NCBI RefSeq assembly: GCF_002835735.1
Contig: NZ_PISD01000033.1
Coordinates: 1-64,000, forward strand
DNA length: 64,000 bases
DNA from: Cytobacillus horneckiae
GTDB lineage: Bacteria; Bacillota; Bacilli; Bacillales; Cytobacillaceae
Direction of reading: 5' to 3'
Part shown: positions 8,738-17,152 of the stretch, piece by piece
Layout of the letters: the number at the start of each line of letters is the position of its first letter
Position numbering within the stretch: the first letter of the stretch is position 1
Made by a program: the position numbers and the translations under genes
The notes under the pieces: generated by a model
What the model was told of the DNA's origin: nothing
Seen by the model: the letters and a program-made list of their open reading frames with translations, nothing else
The model's database searches: none

Positions 8738-8868
8738 CAGTCCCTTTTTTCGAAGCTTTATAAATCCATCCTTATTAACACACTATGAAAGGGACATCTT
8801 GTATTATTCCAATCGCTTTGCATACATTCTCCACATTTTTCAAATATAATAGTACTTAGGTGATAAAG

Positions 8869-10254
8869 ATGCAGAAACTATCTATTAAGCTAGGTTTGAT
8901 CTTTCTTTTCATTATTTTTGGACTGGAGATTTTTATGTTCTTCTTTCTTCATTCTGCACTCGTTGATTCCCGTGTCGAAGAAGAACTGATTGCCCTTCAA
9001 ACGAGAGGCAATTCTCATCGGGATATTCTCGAAAGAAATTTTGATAGAATGACCATTTCACACGTGGCTTTAATGGAATCAGAGGCGAACACAGATGTTG
9101 TTGTGACAGATGAAAATAAGCAAATTCTTGATTCATCTGTTGCACCCTCTAAAATAGATAAATACATTCAATCAAATGCCGATGCAGTGTTGGAAGATGA
9201 AATCGTAGAGGACAACTGGAAAGAGGAAAGTTATATCGCTACTGTCAGTGTCATACGAGGCGATGCTGGCGGCTATGTTTATATGTTTCAAAATACCGCT
9301 TCCATCCATTCTTTGATAGAGCGGCTGAATAGGCATTTTCTTGTTACTGGGCTGATTGTTATTGCCTTAACAATTGTGATTATCTTTTTTGTATCGAATG
9401 CATTGGTAAAGCCGTTAAATAAAATGAAAGCGGCGACAGCTAAAATAAGTAAAGGTGATTTTTCTGTTTCTCTGCCTGAAACAGGCAATGACGAATTAGG
9501 AGAGCTTTCAAAATCCATTCAGCTGCTTGCCGATGATTTGAATTATTTGAAACAGGAACGCACTGACTTTCTCGCAAGCATTTCCCATGAATTACGCACT
9601 CCACTTACTTATATTAAAGGCTATGCCAATATCGTTCAAAACAGGGAACTTTCACCTGAAGAAAGACGGCATTATTTAACGATTATAAAAGAAGAAACAG
9701 AACGCATATCTGCTTTGATTAAAGACTTGTTCGATCTAGCACAATTAGATAATAATGCTTTTATTATCAATAAAGAACCGGTTGAATTATATGACTTTAT
9801 CCGTAAAATTGACCAAAAGCTTACACCTGCCTTTGAGGAAAAAGGGTTAAAGCTAGTCTTATTTTGTCCGCAAAGAGTCTATTTGCTTGCAGACCCTTTG
9901 CGCCTAGAGCAAATAATCTATAACCTCCTTGATAATGCTTTAAAATATTCAGAGAATGAAGGCATAACAAAAATAACGGTGAAAACAGATAATAATGATG
10001 TGCTGATAAATATAATCGATAATGGAAAAGGCATACCTTCCGCCGATTTGCCTTTTCTGTTTCACCGTTTTTATCGGGTGGAAAAATCACGGACAAGGGC
10101 GTCTGGAGGATCGGGCCTCGGTTTATCCATTGTCGAAGAACTCATTCATGCACATGGCGGAACCATTACCGTTCAAAGCAGAAAAAATAGCGGAACTGAA
10201 TTTGCAATAAAATTCAAAGGAGCTTTATTAGATGAAGACAATCTTACTCGTTGA
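8869..10254 (+). CDS. Membrane sensor histidine kinase
   Basis: About 461 residues: helix 1 (10-29), an extracellular sensor of about 125 residues, helix 2 (158-177), a HAMP linker (178-230), the phosphoacceptor H-box ASISHELRTPLTYIKGY with His240, and the ATPase domain with N box LLDNALKYS, G1 DNGKGIP and G2 GGSGLGLSI. It autophosphorylates and passes the phosphate to the response regulator encoded next. I prefer ATG 8869 (AGGTG upstream); GTG 8860 is possible. The kinase comes before its regulator, the reverse of the usual Bacillus order, and the genes overlap by 23 bp. The signal is unknown. Confidence 0.93.
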   Translation: MQKLSIKLGLIFLFIIFGLEIFMFFFLHSALVDSRVEEELIALQTRGNSHRDILERNFDRMTISHVALMESEANTDVVVTDENKQILDSSVAPSKIDKYIQSNADAVLEDEIVEDNWKEESYIATVSVIRGDAGGYVYMFQNTASIHSLIERLNRHFLVTGLIVIALTIVIIFFVSNALVKPLNKMKAATAKISKGDFSVSLPETGNDELGELSKSIQLLADDLNYLKQERTDFLASISHELRTPLTYIKGYANIVQNRELSPEERRHYLTIIKEETERISALIKDLFDLAQLDNNAFIINKEPVELYDFIRKIDQKLTPAFEEKGLKLVLFCPQRVYLLADPLRLEQIIYNLLDNALKYSENEGITKITVKTDNNDVLINIIDNGKGIPSADLPFLFHRFYRVEKSRTRASGGSGLGLSIVEELIHAHGGTITVQSRKNSGTEFAIKFKGALLDEDNLTR

Positions 10255-10903
10255 CGACGAACAAAGAATGCTTGACCTTCTTTCACTTTATTTGACACCT
10301 ATTGGATATTCCTGCATAAAGAAGATGTCAGGTTTAGACGCTCTTGCCTATTTAGAGACAAATCATGCGGATTTAATTTTATTAGATGTAATGATGCCTG
10401 AGATGGACGGCTGGGAAACATGCCGTGAAATCAAATCTTTCTGTGATATACCGATTATTATGCTGACAGCAAAAAGCGATAAGCCAGATATTGTAAAGGG
10501 GCTGAAAATTGGTGCCGATGATTATATTTTGAAGCCTTTTGATGAAGATGAGCTGATTGCAAGAATCCAAGCGGTTTTGCGACGGGGAAAATCATTCGAT
10601 CCTGAGCTATCTTTTCAAGGATTAACTTTAAAAAAAGACTCCTTTGAACTGTTATATAATCAGGAACTTATCCCTACAACTCCGAAGGAATTTTCAATGA
10701 TGGAACTATTTTTAACGTACCCAAACAAAGTCTTTTCACGCGAGCACCTCATTGCATCTGTTTGGGGCTATGGGGTGTCGATTGAAGATCGAACAATTGA
10801 CTCGCATGTGCGCAATTTAAGAGAAAAGCTGCGGCAAGCGGGCTTTCCAGCTGACAGCTACCTTCTTACTGTTTGGGGCATCGGCTATAAATGGAAAAAG
10901 TAA
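10232..10903 (+). CDS. OmpR/PhoB family response regulator
   Basis: 223 residues. The receiver domain has the acidic pocket LLVDDEQRM, phosphoacceptor Asp52 in LLDVMMPEMDG, the switch Thr/Lys in MLTAKSD and LKPFDEDEL; the C-terminal winged helix shows RTIDSHVRNLREKLR and WGIGYKW. It is translated from ATG 10232 inside the end of the kinase gene, with AAAGGAGC 8 nt upstream, so the two are coupled. The lipoprotein gene at 11147 follows in the same direction and is a likely target. Confidence 0.94.
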   Translation: MKTILLVDDEQRMLDLLSLYLTPIGYSCIKKMSGLDALAYLETNHADLILLDVMMPEMDGWETCREIKSFCDIPIIMLTAKSDKPDIVKGLKIGADDYILKPFDEDELIARIQAVLRRGKSFDPELSFQGLTLKKDSFELLYNQELIPTTPKEFSMMELFLTYPNKVFSREHLIASVWGYGVSIEDRTIDSHVRNLREKLRQAGFPADSYLLTVWGIGYKWKK

Positions 10904-11112
10904 TGAATAAAATCCTTTAGAAGATTGACAGTCTTTCATTGCGAATAAGGTGCAACGATCTTCATTCCCCAATGATGGATAGTAGTTGATCCCGCTTTTC
11001 CTTTATGATTCCATCGGAAGTCATGAAGTTTTAGTTTACCGCCCATTCTAGCGGGATAAAATATGATGATGGAATTTTTCTTCATATTTTCTGCAAACTT
11101 TATTTTTATAAT

Positions 11113-11126
11113 GAAGACAAATCTTC
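11113..11126 (+). promoter_or_regulatory. Small palindrome next to a TATAAT box upstream of the lipoprotein gene
   Basis: TATAAT at 11107-11112 is followed directly by GAAGA-CAAA-TCTTC. No good -35 box precedes it, as at activator-dependent promoters. It could be a start-site operator for the neighbouring response regulator; that link is inference. Confidence 0.35.
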
Positions 11127-11146
11127 ACAAAGGAGTTGGATGAACT

Positions 11147-11719
11147 GTGAATAAACGAGTATTAAGTGCGTTATCTATCGCTGCAGTATTGACCTTATCT
11201 GCATGTGGCGGCAACCAAGATGATGCTGGACCACAAGAAGAAAATGACAAAAATCAACAAACAGAGATGGACCATTCCAATATGGATCATTCCAGTTCTG
11301 GCGAAATTCCAGACGGCTTAATGGATGCGGAGAATCCCACTTATCCAGTAGACAGCAAAGCGCTAATTAAAGATGGACATATGGCAGGTATGAAAGGAGC
11401 AGAAGCAACAATTGTCGGTGCCTATGATACCGTTGCATATATCGTTTCCTACACACCTGAAGACGGCGGAGAACGTGTGGAAAATCATAAGTGGATTATC
11501 CACGAAGAGTTCCCAGATGCCGGAGAAGAACCGCTGCAGCCAGGAACAGAAATTGAAACGGATGCAGACCATATGTCAGGTATGGATGGCGCTGCAGTTG
11601 AAATCGTTTCAGGCGAAGAAACTACCGTCTATATGATTGACTACACACCAACTGACGGCAGCGAAAAAGTGGAAAATCATAAGTGGGTTACAGAAGAGGA
11701 ATTAGAAGCAATAGAGTAA
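11147..11719 (+). CDS. ydhK: YdhK-family lipoprotein with two DUF1541 repeats
   Basis: 190 residues. The N terminus is a lipoprotein signal with lipobox LSACGG, placing it outside the cell anchored to the membrane. A His/Met/Asp-rich linker (EMDHSNMDHSSS) follows, then two copies of DUF1541: KDGHMAGMKGAEATIVGAYD with YTPEDGGERVENHKW, and ADHMSGMDGAAVEIVSGE with YTPTDGSEKVENHKW. The function is unknown; Met/His-rich motifs and the family's frequent position beside copper-homeostasis genes suggest metal binding. GTG 11147 is the start, AGGAG 11 nt upstream. It follows a two-component system and has its own terminator. Confidence 0.88.
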   Translation: MNKRVLSALSIAAVLTLSACGGNQDDAGPQEENDKNQQTEMDHSNMDHSSSGEIPDGLMDAENPTYPVDSKALIKDGHMAGMKGAEATIVGAYDTVAYIVSYTPEDGGERVENHKWIIHEEFPDAGEEPLQPGTEIETDADHMSGMDGAAVEIVSGEETTVYMIDYTPTDGSEKVENHKWVTEEELEAIE

Positions 11720-11720
11720 A

Positions 11721-11746
11721 GGCTGCAATTGCAGCCTTTTTTGTTT
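11721..11746 (+). terminator. Terminator after ydhK
   Basis: GGCTGCAATTGCAGCC, a perfect 8-bp palindromic stem, followed by TTTTTTGTTTG. Confidence 0.92.
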
Positions 11747-12124
11747 GTTGCTAGCCAGTTTTCCCTGAATTTTTTAATGGCCTCCAGTAATGAAACAATC
11801 CTGTCATTTATTCTGCTTACTTATTTGGTTTCATTTTGCTTTTTGATACCACTTTTTCATGCAGCTCCGTTGGCTTGTCGCCTAGAATAATGATTTAACG
11901 TTTTTAATCTTAAGCTGAGTGAGTCGTCCTCAAAGCAGCCCCACGGATAATTATCATATATCCGACCAATTTCATTTCCACATTTTCGGCCATAATTATG
12001 TTTATGTTCAGGGTTTCTAGCATTTTCTCAACTTTTGCTGCCGTTAGCTTTCGGAATTAGCTTTGCTAAATTCATAGCATCCTTCATTGCCGCTTTTCTT
12101 ATTTTCATGGAAATACCTCTTCTA
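11747..12124 (-). pseudogene. Possible acetyltransferase remnant in an otherwise empty stretch
   Basis: On the minus strand ATG 12106-12108 with AGAGG upstream begins MKIRKAAMKDAMNLAKLIP, which looks like the first strand and helix of a GNAT acetyltransferase (MxIRKATxxDa..i), then hits a stop. Scattered coding-like sense follows to about 11900 in other frames. The assignment is weak. Nothing else was seen between 11747 and 11900. Confidence 0.35.
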
Positions 12125-12757
12125 TTAGACTACTGATTTATAAAAATGCACTTGCTCACCATCTATTGAATATAGCCGGTCCTGTTTATAATAAATACTG
12201 GCACCATCATCCAGCCCATATCCAGTCCAGCAACCTGTTTTATCCATTGCCCGCTTCAAATTTTCCTCATCGTTCCATTCGGTGAAGTGCACGCTTATTA
12301 CACAATGATCTATTAACCCTAAACCTTTCAAAAAAATTTGCTCATTTCTGCTGTTATCTTTTGGTGAAATGACACAATGCTCAGGGCAGATTAATGCGCC
12401 GGCAGAAAAGCCAGCAACAGGAACACCCTCTTGATAAAGTGACTTAATTTCCATACCTAATGAAGTATCTACAACCGATTCATGATACTTTCCCGTTTCT
12501 CCGCCGCAAATAATGATGCCGCTGCAGTCTGTCGCTAATATTGAAGTTGAATCTGATAAAGGATAATACTTGAAACTTGTTACACCATATGATTCCAGAA
12601 CCTTTTGATATTTCGGCATGTAGCTGCACCAGCCAGGGCGATCCAGGCAAAGAATAGCTACAGAGCCTTTCCTTTTGGATGAAATCTCTGCAAAAGCTTT
12701 CCCATGCTCATCGCCAAACGGGGGACCTCCGCCAAATAAAAAAAGATGCTGTTCCAC
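12125..12757 (-). CDS. Peptidase S51 family protein (peptidase E / cyanophycinase-like)
   Basis: 210 residues. LFGGGPPFGDE at the start, GIIICGGETGKY, and PVAGFSAGALICPE match the S51 fold; the Ser in GFSAGA is the expected nucleophile, on a class I glutamine-amidotransferase-like fold. Peptidase E removes N-terminal Asp from dipeptides; related Bacillus proteins are uncharacterised. Start GTG 12757 has GAGGTG 5 nt upstream. It stands alone, divergent from sigV. Confidence 0.85.
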   Translation of the reverse strand: MEQHLFLFGGGPPFGDEHGKAFAEISSKRKGSVAILCLDRPGWCSYMPKYQKVLESYGVTSFKYYPLSDSTSILATDCSGIIICGGETGKYHESVVDTSLGMEIKSLYQEGVPVAGFSAGALICPEHCVISPKDNSRNEQIFLKGLGLIDHCVISVHFTEWNDEENLKRAMDKTGCWTGYGLDDGASIYYKQDRLYSIDGEQVHFYKSVV

Positions 12758-12832
12758 CGAATCACCTCATCTATTTTTTGGTAATTATACAAACAATAAG
12801 GAATAAAGTAAATGAAAAAAATTACTGTCGAT

Positions 12833-12860
12833 GCAAACTTTTTATTCATGTATGGACGTC
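12833..12860 (+). promoter_or_regulatory. Candidate SigV-type (ECF) promoter of sigV
   Basis: GCAAAC at 12833-12838, an 18-bp spacer, then CGTCTATA from 12857. The same layout (TGAAAC, 18 bp, CGTCTAT) precedes oatA at 14757. ECF promoters of the SigV/SigW/SigX group use an AAC -35 and a CGT(C/A) -10. This implies autoregulation. Confidence 0.6.
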
Positions 12861-12865
12861 TATAG

Positions 12866-12885
12866 TTTGTAACACTGGTTACAAA
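12866..12885 (+). repeat. Perfect palindrome at the start of the sigV transcript
   Basis: TTTGTAAC-ACTG-GTTACAAA, 8-bp arms with a 4-nt loop, beginning about 6 bp after the candidate -10 box. It could be an RNA-stabilising 5' hairpin, an operator, or, with the following T-run, a weak attenuator. Confidence 0.6.
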
Positions 12886-12916
12886 GGATTTTTTTATAAA
12901 GGAGCTCCTGGAGGTA

Positions 12917-13450
12917 ATGAAAAAAACTGATGTGCATGCACGTTTTGTCACCATTATAAAAGATCATAAAGAAGACTTTTATCGCTTAGCCTATAGCTAT
13001 GTGAAAAATCAGGAAGATGCGCTGGATATTGTGGGAGATTCCATTAAAAAAGGACTCATTTCATTAGATCGTATTCAAAATCCACAAGCGATAAAAAGCT
13101 GGTTTTATAAAATAGTTGTCCGCACTTCACTCGATTTTTTACGTAAGCATAAAAGGCTAACTGTAACTGATGACGAAACACTAAATTTTTTAAGCAGCGG
13201 CCAAAATGATCAGTATGAAAATTTTGACCTGCATGAAGCAATGAATAAGCTACCTGTCGAATATAAAACAGTCATCACACTTCGCTACTTTGAAGATTTA
13301 AAAATGGAAGAAATCGCCGCGATAACAGATGAAAATATTAGTACAGTAAAAACCCGGATATACCGAGGTCTCAAGCTTTTACGAATTACGTTAACAGAGG
13401 AGAATGAGTCGGATGAACGAGCATTTAAAGGAACTGAGAAAAGAATATAA
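12917..13450 (+). CDS. sigV: ECF RNA polymerase sigma factor, SigV-like
   Basis: 177 residues with region 2 (FYRLAYSYVKNQEDALDIV, core-binding and -10 recognition) and region 4 (LPVEYKTVITLRYFEDLKME, then STVKTRIYRGLKLLR, the -35 helix-turn-helix). Assignment to SigV rests on the order sigma factor, RsiV-type anti-sigma, oatA, which is the B. subtilis sigV-rsiV-oatA locus responding to lysozyme. The ATG at 12917 follows GGAGG closely; an additional GGAG lies further upstream. It overlaps the anti-sigma gene, so both are made together. Confidence 0.9.
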   Translation: MKKTDVHARFVTIIKDHKEDFYRLAYSYVKNQEDALDIVGDSIKKGLISLDRIQNPQAIKSWFYKIVVRTSLDFLRKHKRLTVTDDETLNFLSSGQNDQYENFDLHEAMNKLPVEYKTVITLRYFEDLKMEEIAAITDENISTVKTRIYRGLKLLRITLTEENESDERAFKGTEKRI

Positions 13451-14252
13451 AGATGTGCCTATTCCCCGTGAACTAGATGATATTGTAGCCAAATCTCTGA
13501 ATAAAAAAAGCAAGAAAAAGCCATTGTTTATGTGGCCGGCAAGCGCCGCCGCTGCCGCTGCTATTTTTACAGCGGCAGTAAACTTCAGCCCGACAGCTGC
13601 TGAAGCAATGGCTAAAATACCTGTAGTGAAACAAATTGTAGAAGTCATCACCTTTAATGAGATTCAGGAAGAACGTGAAAACAGCAGTATTGACGTTAAA
13701 ACACCTGCAATTAATGGCTTAGAAAATAAGGCATTGGAGTCTAACTTAAATCAATCCTATATTGACGAAAGTCAAAAGCTGTTTGAAGAATATACAGATT
13801 CATCAGGACATCTCGCTATCGAAAGTGACTATACAGTAATCATGGATACAAAAGAATTGCTGTCCATCAGGCTAAGCATATTTAAAGCTCAAGCTTCAGG
13901 CTATAACGAAAATCAATATGTAACAATTGATAAGGAAAATGAAGCGCTTCTCACATTGCCAAGTTTATTTAAAAATGATCAATATATCACCGTAATTAGT
14001 GAAAATATAAAAGAGCAGATGCAGCAGCAAATGAATGCTGACTCAAATAAAATTTACTGGATTGGCAAAGATGAGTTGGAGCCGTTCACGTCAATTGCTG
14101 CTGACCAACAGTTTTATCTCAATAAAGATCATCAGCTTGTGATTTCCTTCAATGAATACGAAGTTGCGCCAGGCTATATGGGAGCAGTTGAGTTTGAGAT
14201 TCCGACAGAAGTAATGAAAGATTTACTTGTCGGGAACAGATATATAAAATAA
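13413..14252 (+). CDS. rsiV: Membrane-bound anti-sigma factor, RsiV-like
   Basis: About 279 residues. A short cytoplasmic N terminus (MNEHLKELRKEYKDVPIPREL) that binds the sigma factor, one membrane helix rich in Ala (about residues 40-58), then an extracellular region with the PdaC/DUF4163-like part (QSYIDESQKLFEEY) and a DUF3298 domain (PSLFKNDQYITVISENIKEQ through YEVAPGYMGAVEFEIP). In B. subtilis RsiV this outer part binds lysozyme, which triggers proteolysis and frees SigV. I chose ATG 13413, 10 nt after GAGGAG; ATG 13404 is too close to it. Confidence 0.88.
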   Translation: MNEHLKELRKEYKDVPIPRELDDIVAKSLNKKSKKKPLFMWPASAAAAAAIFTAAVNFSPTAAEAMAKIPVVKQIVEVITFNEIQEERENSSIDVKTPAINGLENKALESNLNQSYIDESQKLFEEYTDSSGHLAIESDYTVIMDTKELLSIRLSIFKAQASGYNENQYVTIDKENEALLTLPSLFKNDQYITVISENIKEQMQQQMNADSNKIYWIGKDELEPFTSIAADQQFYLNKDHQLVISFNEYEVAPGYMGAVEFEIPTEVMKDLLVGNRYIK

Positions 14253-14262
14253 AAATTTGTAT

Positions 14263-14302
14263 GACTATCCAAAACCGATGGCTTTTGGATAGTCTTTTTT
14301 TA
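14263..14302 (+). terminator. Terminator after rsiV
   Basis: GACTATCCAAAA pairs with TTTTGGATAGTC around an 8-nt loop and is followed by TTTTTTT. It separates oatA from sigV-rsiV, so oatA needs its own promoter. Confidence 0.92.
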
Positions 14303-14750
14303 TAAGTATAGGAATGATAACTGGATTGCAGGATTTTTTTAAGATGAATATAAGCAGAATCAAATCATAAAATTTTTAGCAGAGGGTGCCATCAATCAAA
14401 TTGTGTTTTCACTCATTTCTCTCGTCCATTACCAGTTATGCTACACTTGGGAGAATTATTAGCAGCATAATCATTTTAATTTTTGGAGTATTTACTCTCA
14501 ACACGCGATACATAATTGAGCTTGGTTCAATTAATCGTTTCCTATATTCATTGGATGGCTCTTGCACGTTCCTATGAAAAAAACCAAGAATTATAACCAC
14601 CTGGCTCCATTAATCGAAATGGAGTTTTTTTTAGGTCTATATCCTCCCCCTTTATCATTCTTTTCTCCTATCCAAATCTACATGCAACAAGTATAGAATT
14701 AATAATTGCAGTGCTTTTTTTATAGGCAAATTCTTCTTTATTTTTTACAT
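14303..14750. other. Intergenic stretch with an orphan terminator
   Basis: No supported gene. CTCCATT-AATCGA-AATGGAG followed by TTTTTTTT at 14605-14632 is a good plus-strand terminator with no clear gene in front, suggesting a lost small gene between 14340 and 14600. One hydrophobic frame there (IISSIIILIFGVFTL) has no ribosome site or known family. Confidence 0.5.
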
Positions 14751-14756
14751 AAATTT

Positions 14757-14784
14757 TGAAACTAAATGGCTTCATTTATACGTC
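14757..14784 (+). promoter_or_regulatory. Candidate SigV-type (ECF) promoter of oatA
   Basis: TGAAAC at 14757-14762, an 18-bp spacer, then CGTC at 14781-14784 followed by TATT. It sits about 77 bp before the oatA start and matches the element upstream of sigV in both boxes and in spacer length. Confidence 0.7.
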
Positions 14785-14860
14785 TATTTTTTATAAAAGA
14801 ATGGGATGCCCATTCCGCTGCAACACGAGAATTTTGCTTAAGCTATTGGAGGAAATACAT

Positions 14861-16759
14861 ATGAAAAAACCGACCCACACACGTTATATCCCTGGCCTGG
14901 ACGGACTTCGTGCTCTTGCCGTTCTTGCTGTAATTGCTTACCATTTTAATTTTTCGTGGGCAACTGGAGGTTTTCTAGGCGTTAATCTCTTTTTTGTCCT
15001 TTCAGGATATTTAATTACTTCTACACTACTGCCTGATCAAAATCAATTAATGAAACTGGATTTGAAAAAATTCTGGATTGGCCGCGCCCGCAGGTTACTG
15101 CCGGCATCTTATGCAATGATTTTTATTACCTTCGTGTGGGTCGTACTTTTCAACCAGGAATTATTAACTACCGTTCGCGGAGATGCGATTGCCTCTATCT
15201 TTTATGCGAGCAATTGGTGGTTTATTTTCCACGATGTTTCATATTTTGATAGCTTCGGTGCACCGTCTCCATTAAAAAATCTATGGTCGCTTGCAATTGA
15301 AGAACAATTTTACTTATTATGGCCGCTATTGCTGGCTGCTGGCTTCTATATTTTTAAAAGACGCAGCACCATTTCAAAAATAATTTTTGCCGGTGCATTA
15401 GCTTCAGCACTGTTAATGGCGATTCTCTTTCAACCAGGAGCCGACCCAAGCCGTGTTTATTACGGTACTGATACTCGCTCCTTTGAGCTTCTAATTGGCT
15501 GCTGGCTTGCAATTGTCTGGCCAATGAAAAGACTTTCAACAAAGAAGCTTTCAAATAAACTAAGCTTTAACCTGAATGTAACAAGCTTTACAGCACTATC
15601 ATTGCTTATTCTCTGCATGGTAACGGTAAATGAATATAACTCCTTCCTATACCGGGGCGGCATGTTTATCATTGCTCTTATTTCTGCAGTTGTGATTGCC
15701 TGTGTTTGCCACCCTGCAAGTCTTTTAGGCAAAATGCTTTCATGGAAGCCATTAAGATGGATTGGCTCCAGATCATACGGCATATACCTATGGCATTATC
15801 CAATTATCATGCTGACAACACCTGTTCATGATTTAGGGAATCCGGTTTTATGGAGAGTTATTTTGCAAGTGGCCGCAACCTTTATTATTGCAGAACTATC
15901 ATACCGATATCTTGAGCAGCCAATTAGAAAAGATGGCTTTAAGGCATTCTTTGTAAAACTAAATTCTCTTAATCCATTAAAATGGAATAGCCTGCCGCTT
16001 GCACGGAAAATTGCTGCTACATTTCTTCCGCTTGTCTGTCTCATATTCATTGCGGGTATGACAGGTGTTGTTAAAGGAGAGGAATCCCCACCTGATCGCC
16101 CTACTGAAGTAGTGATCAATCAAGAGAAACAAAATGCTGAGGAAGAAAAGCCTGAGAAGCTGCCGGAAATCGAAGAAGAAACAGTGGATGAGATTAAAGA
16201 TCATCAAAAAGCTCCAGAAGAAGAACCTGAGCATGAAGCGATGCCTCAAGAACCAATTAAAGCTGCTGATTATTATACAGGTGTACTGGCGATAGGCGAT
16301 TCTGTTATGTTGGATATCGCTCCCAGCCTTCAAGAGCGATTCCAAAACATTACAATTGACGCAAAAGTTGGTCGACAGGTTCATGAAGCAATCAGCCTTG
16401 CTTCAAACTATGCACAATTTAATGAGGTTAACCAGGCTGTTATTTTAATGCTTGGTACGAATGGATATTTTACTGAGAAAAATTTAGATACATTAATAGA
16501 GTCGTTCTCAAATGCGGATATTTATCTTGTAAATACGCGCGTACCCCGTACATGGGAAGCAAAAGTCAATGAAGCTTTAGCTGAAAAAGCCGAAGAGCAT
16601 GACAATATTACATTGGTTGATTGGCATACTGAAGGAAAGAATCACCCCGAATATTTCGGTGCTGATGGAGTGCATGTTGGTCCGACCGGTGCAGATGCGA
16701 TTTCTGAGTTGATTGAATCTACAATGGATGAGTTTGTGAATGACTCTTTAGAAAAGTAA
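14861..16759 (+). CDS. oatA: Peptidoglycan O-acetyltransferase
   Basis: 632 residues. The first 350 form an acyltransferase-3 membrane domain (YIPGLDGLRALAVLAVIAYH with the catalytic-type His28, LFFVLSGYLITS, then ten or so helices). After a Glu-rich linker (about 415-470) comes an SGNH hydrolase domain with Ser481 in IGDSVML and Asp602/His605 in GADGVHVG. OatA moves acetyl groups onto the C6 hydroxyl of MurNAc, blocking lysozyme. Start ATG 14861 has GGAGG 8 nt upstream; an upstream in-frame ATG lies within the promoter and is rejected. Regulation by SigV is supported by the promoter at 14757. Confidence 0.94.
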   Translation: MKKPTHTRYIPGLDGLRALAVLAVIAYHFNFSWATGGFLGVNLFFVLSGYLITSTLLPDQNQLMKLDLKKFWIGRARRLLPASYAMIFITFVWVVLFNQELLTTVRGDAIASIFYASNWWFIFHDVSYFDSFGAPSPLKNLWSLAIEEQFYLLWPLLLAAGFYIFKRRSTISKIIFAGALASALLMAILFQPGADPSRVYYGTDTRSFELLIGCWLAIVWPMKRLSTKKLSNKLSFNLNVTSFTALSLLILCMVTVNEYNSFLYRGGMFIIALISAVVIACVCHPASLLGKMLSWKPLRWIGSRSYGIYLWHYPIIMLTTPVHDLGNPVLWRVILQVAATFIIAELSYRYLEQPIRKDGFKAFFVKLNSLNPLKWNSLPLARKIAATFLPLVCLIFIAGMTGVVKGEESPPDRPTEVVINQEKQNAEEEKPEKLPEIEEETVDEIKDHQKAPEEEPEHEAMPQEPIKAADYYTGVLAIGDSVMLDIAPSLQERFQNITIDAKVGRQVHEAISLASNYAQFNEVNQAVILMLGTNGYFTEKNLDTLIESFSNADIYLVNTRVPRTWEAKVNEALAEKAEEHDNITLVDWHTEGKNHPEYFGADGVHVGPTGADAISELIESTMDEFVNDSLEK

Positions 16760-16824
16760 AATGAAACATAAAGTGGGTCGTTTTAAAATAGCTTCGAAAA
16801 GTTGTTTCAACTAAGAATAAACAA

Positions 16825-16854
16825 AAAGCCCTCCATAATTGGAGGGCTTTTCAT
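16825..16854 (+). terminator. Terminator after oatA
   Basis: GCCCTCC-ATAATT-GGAGGGC flanked by AAAAA and TTTT, so it can act in both directions. Confidence 0.88.
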
Positions 16855-16875
16855 AGTGTGGAGAAGTTGATAATA

Positions 16876-17082
16876 GGTTGGGATTTGAGAGATGACCGCT
16901 CTTCTTCTGCTCAGAGAAGCGAGATAGCGAGACCATGGAAACTTCAACTCCTCCCCAATTATTGGAAGATTTTTTTATAAGTCTTGGTTACTTTGTGGAA
17001 TCACTTCCCCGCGTAGCAATGAAGCGGGTTGGCGCTTGCCTGCGGAAGCGGGCGGAGAGCCTCGGAAAATCAAATCCCAACC
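16876..17082. repeat. Dispersed intergenic repeat copy 1 within a long-range inverted repeat
   Basis: The outer arms GGTTGGGATTTGA (16876-16888) and TCAAATCCCAACC (17070-17082) are a perfect 13-bp inverted pair. Inside, 16904-16963 matches 37659-37718 in inverted orientation with only a few differences and gaps. GCCTCGGAAAATC at 17059-17071 recurs at 37786-37798 in the same orientation. No gene is seen between 16855 and 17152. Confidence 0.75.
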
Positions 17083-17152
17083 CCCATTATTTTTATTTTG
17101 AAATGAGGTTCTATACAGTCTGAAGCCCTCCAACCATGGTGAGCTTTTTTTG

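Noticed and set aside
13404..13412. Earlier ATG for rsiV
   Set aside because: It is only one base after GAGGAG, too close for initiation; ATG 13413 has normal spacing.
14386..14577. Hydrophobic 63-codon frame between rsiV and oatA
   Set aside because: No ribosome site, no known family, and the hydrophobic run is short. The orphan terminator at 14605 is kept as the only firm feature.
17131..17152. Terminator of the HyuA/DUF917 operon
   Set aside because: The T-run is on the plus strand only; on the minus strand no hairpin with a U-run follows the last stop codon before the oatA terminator.
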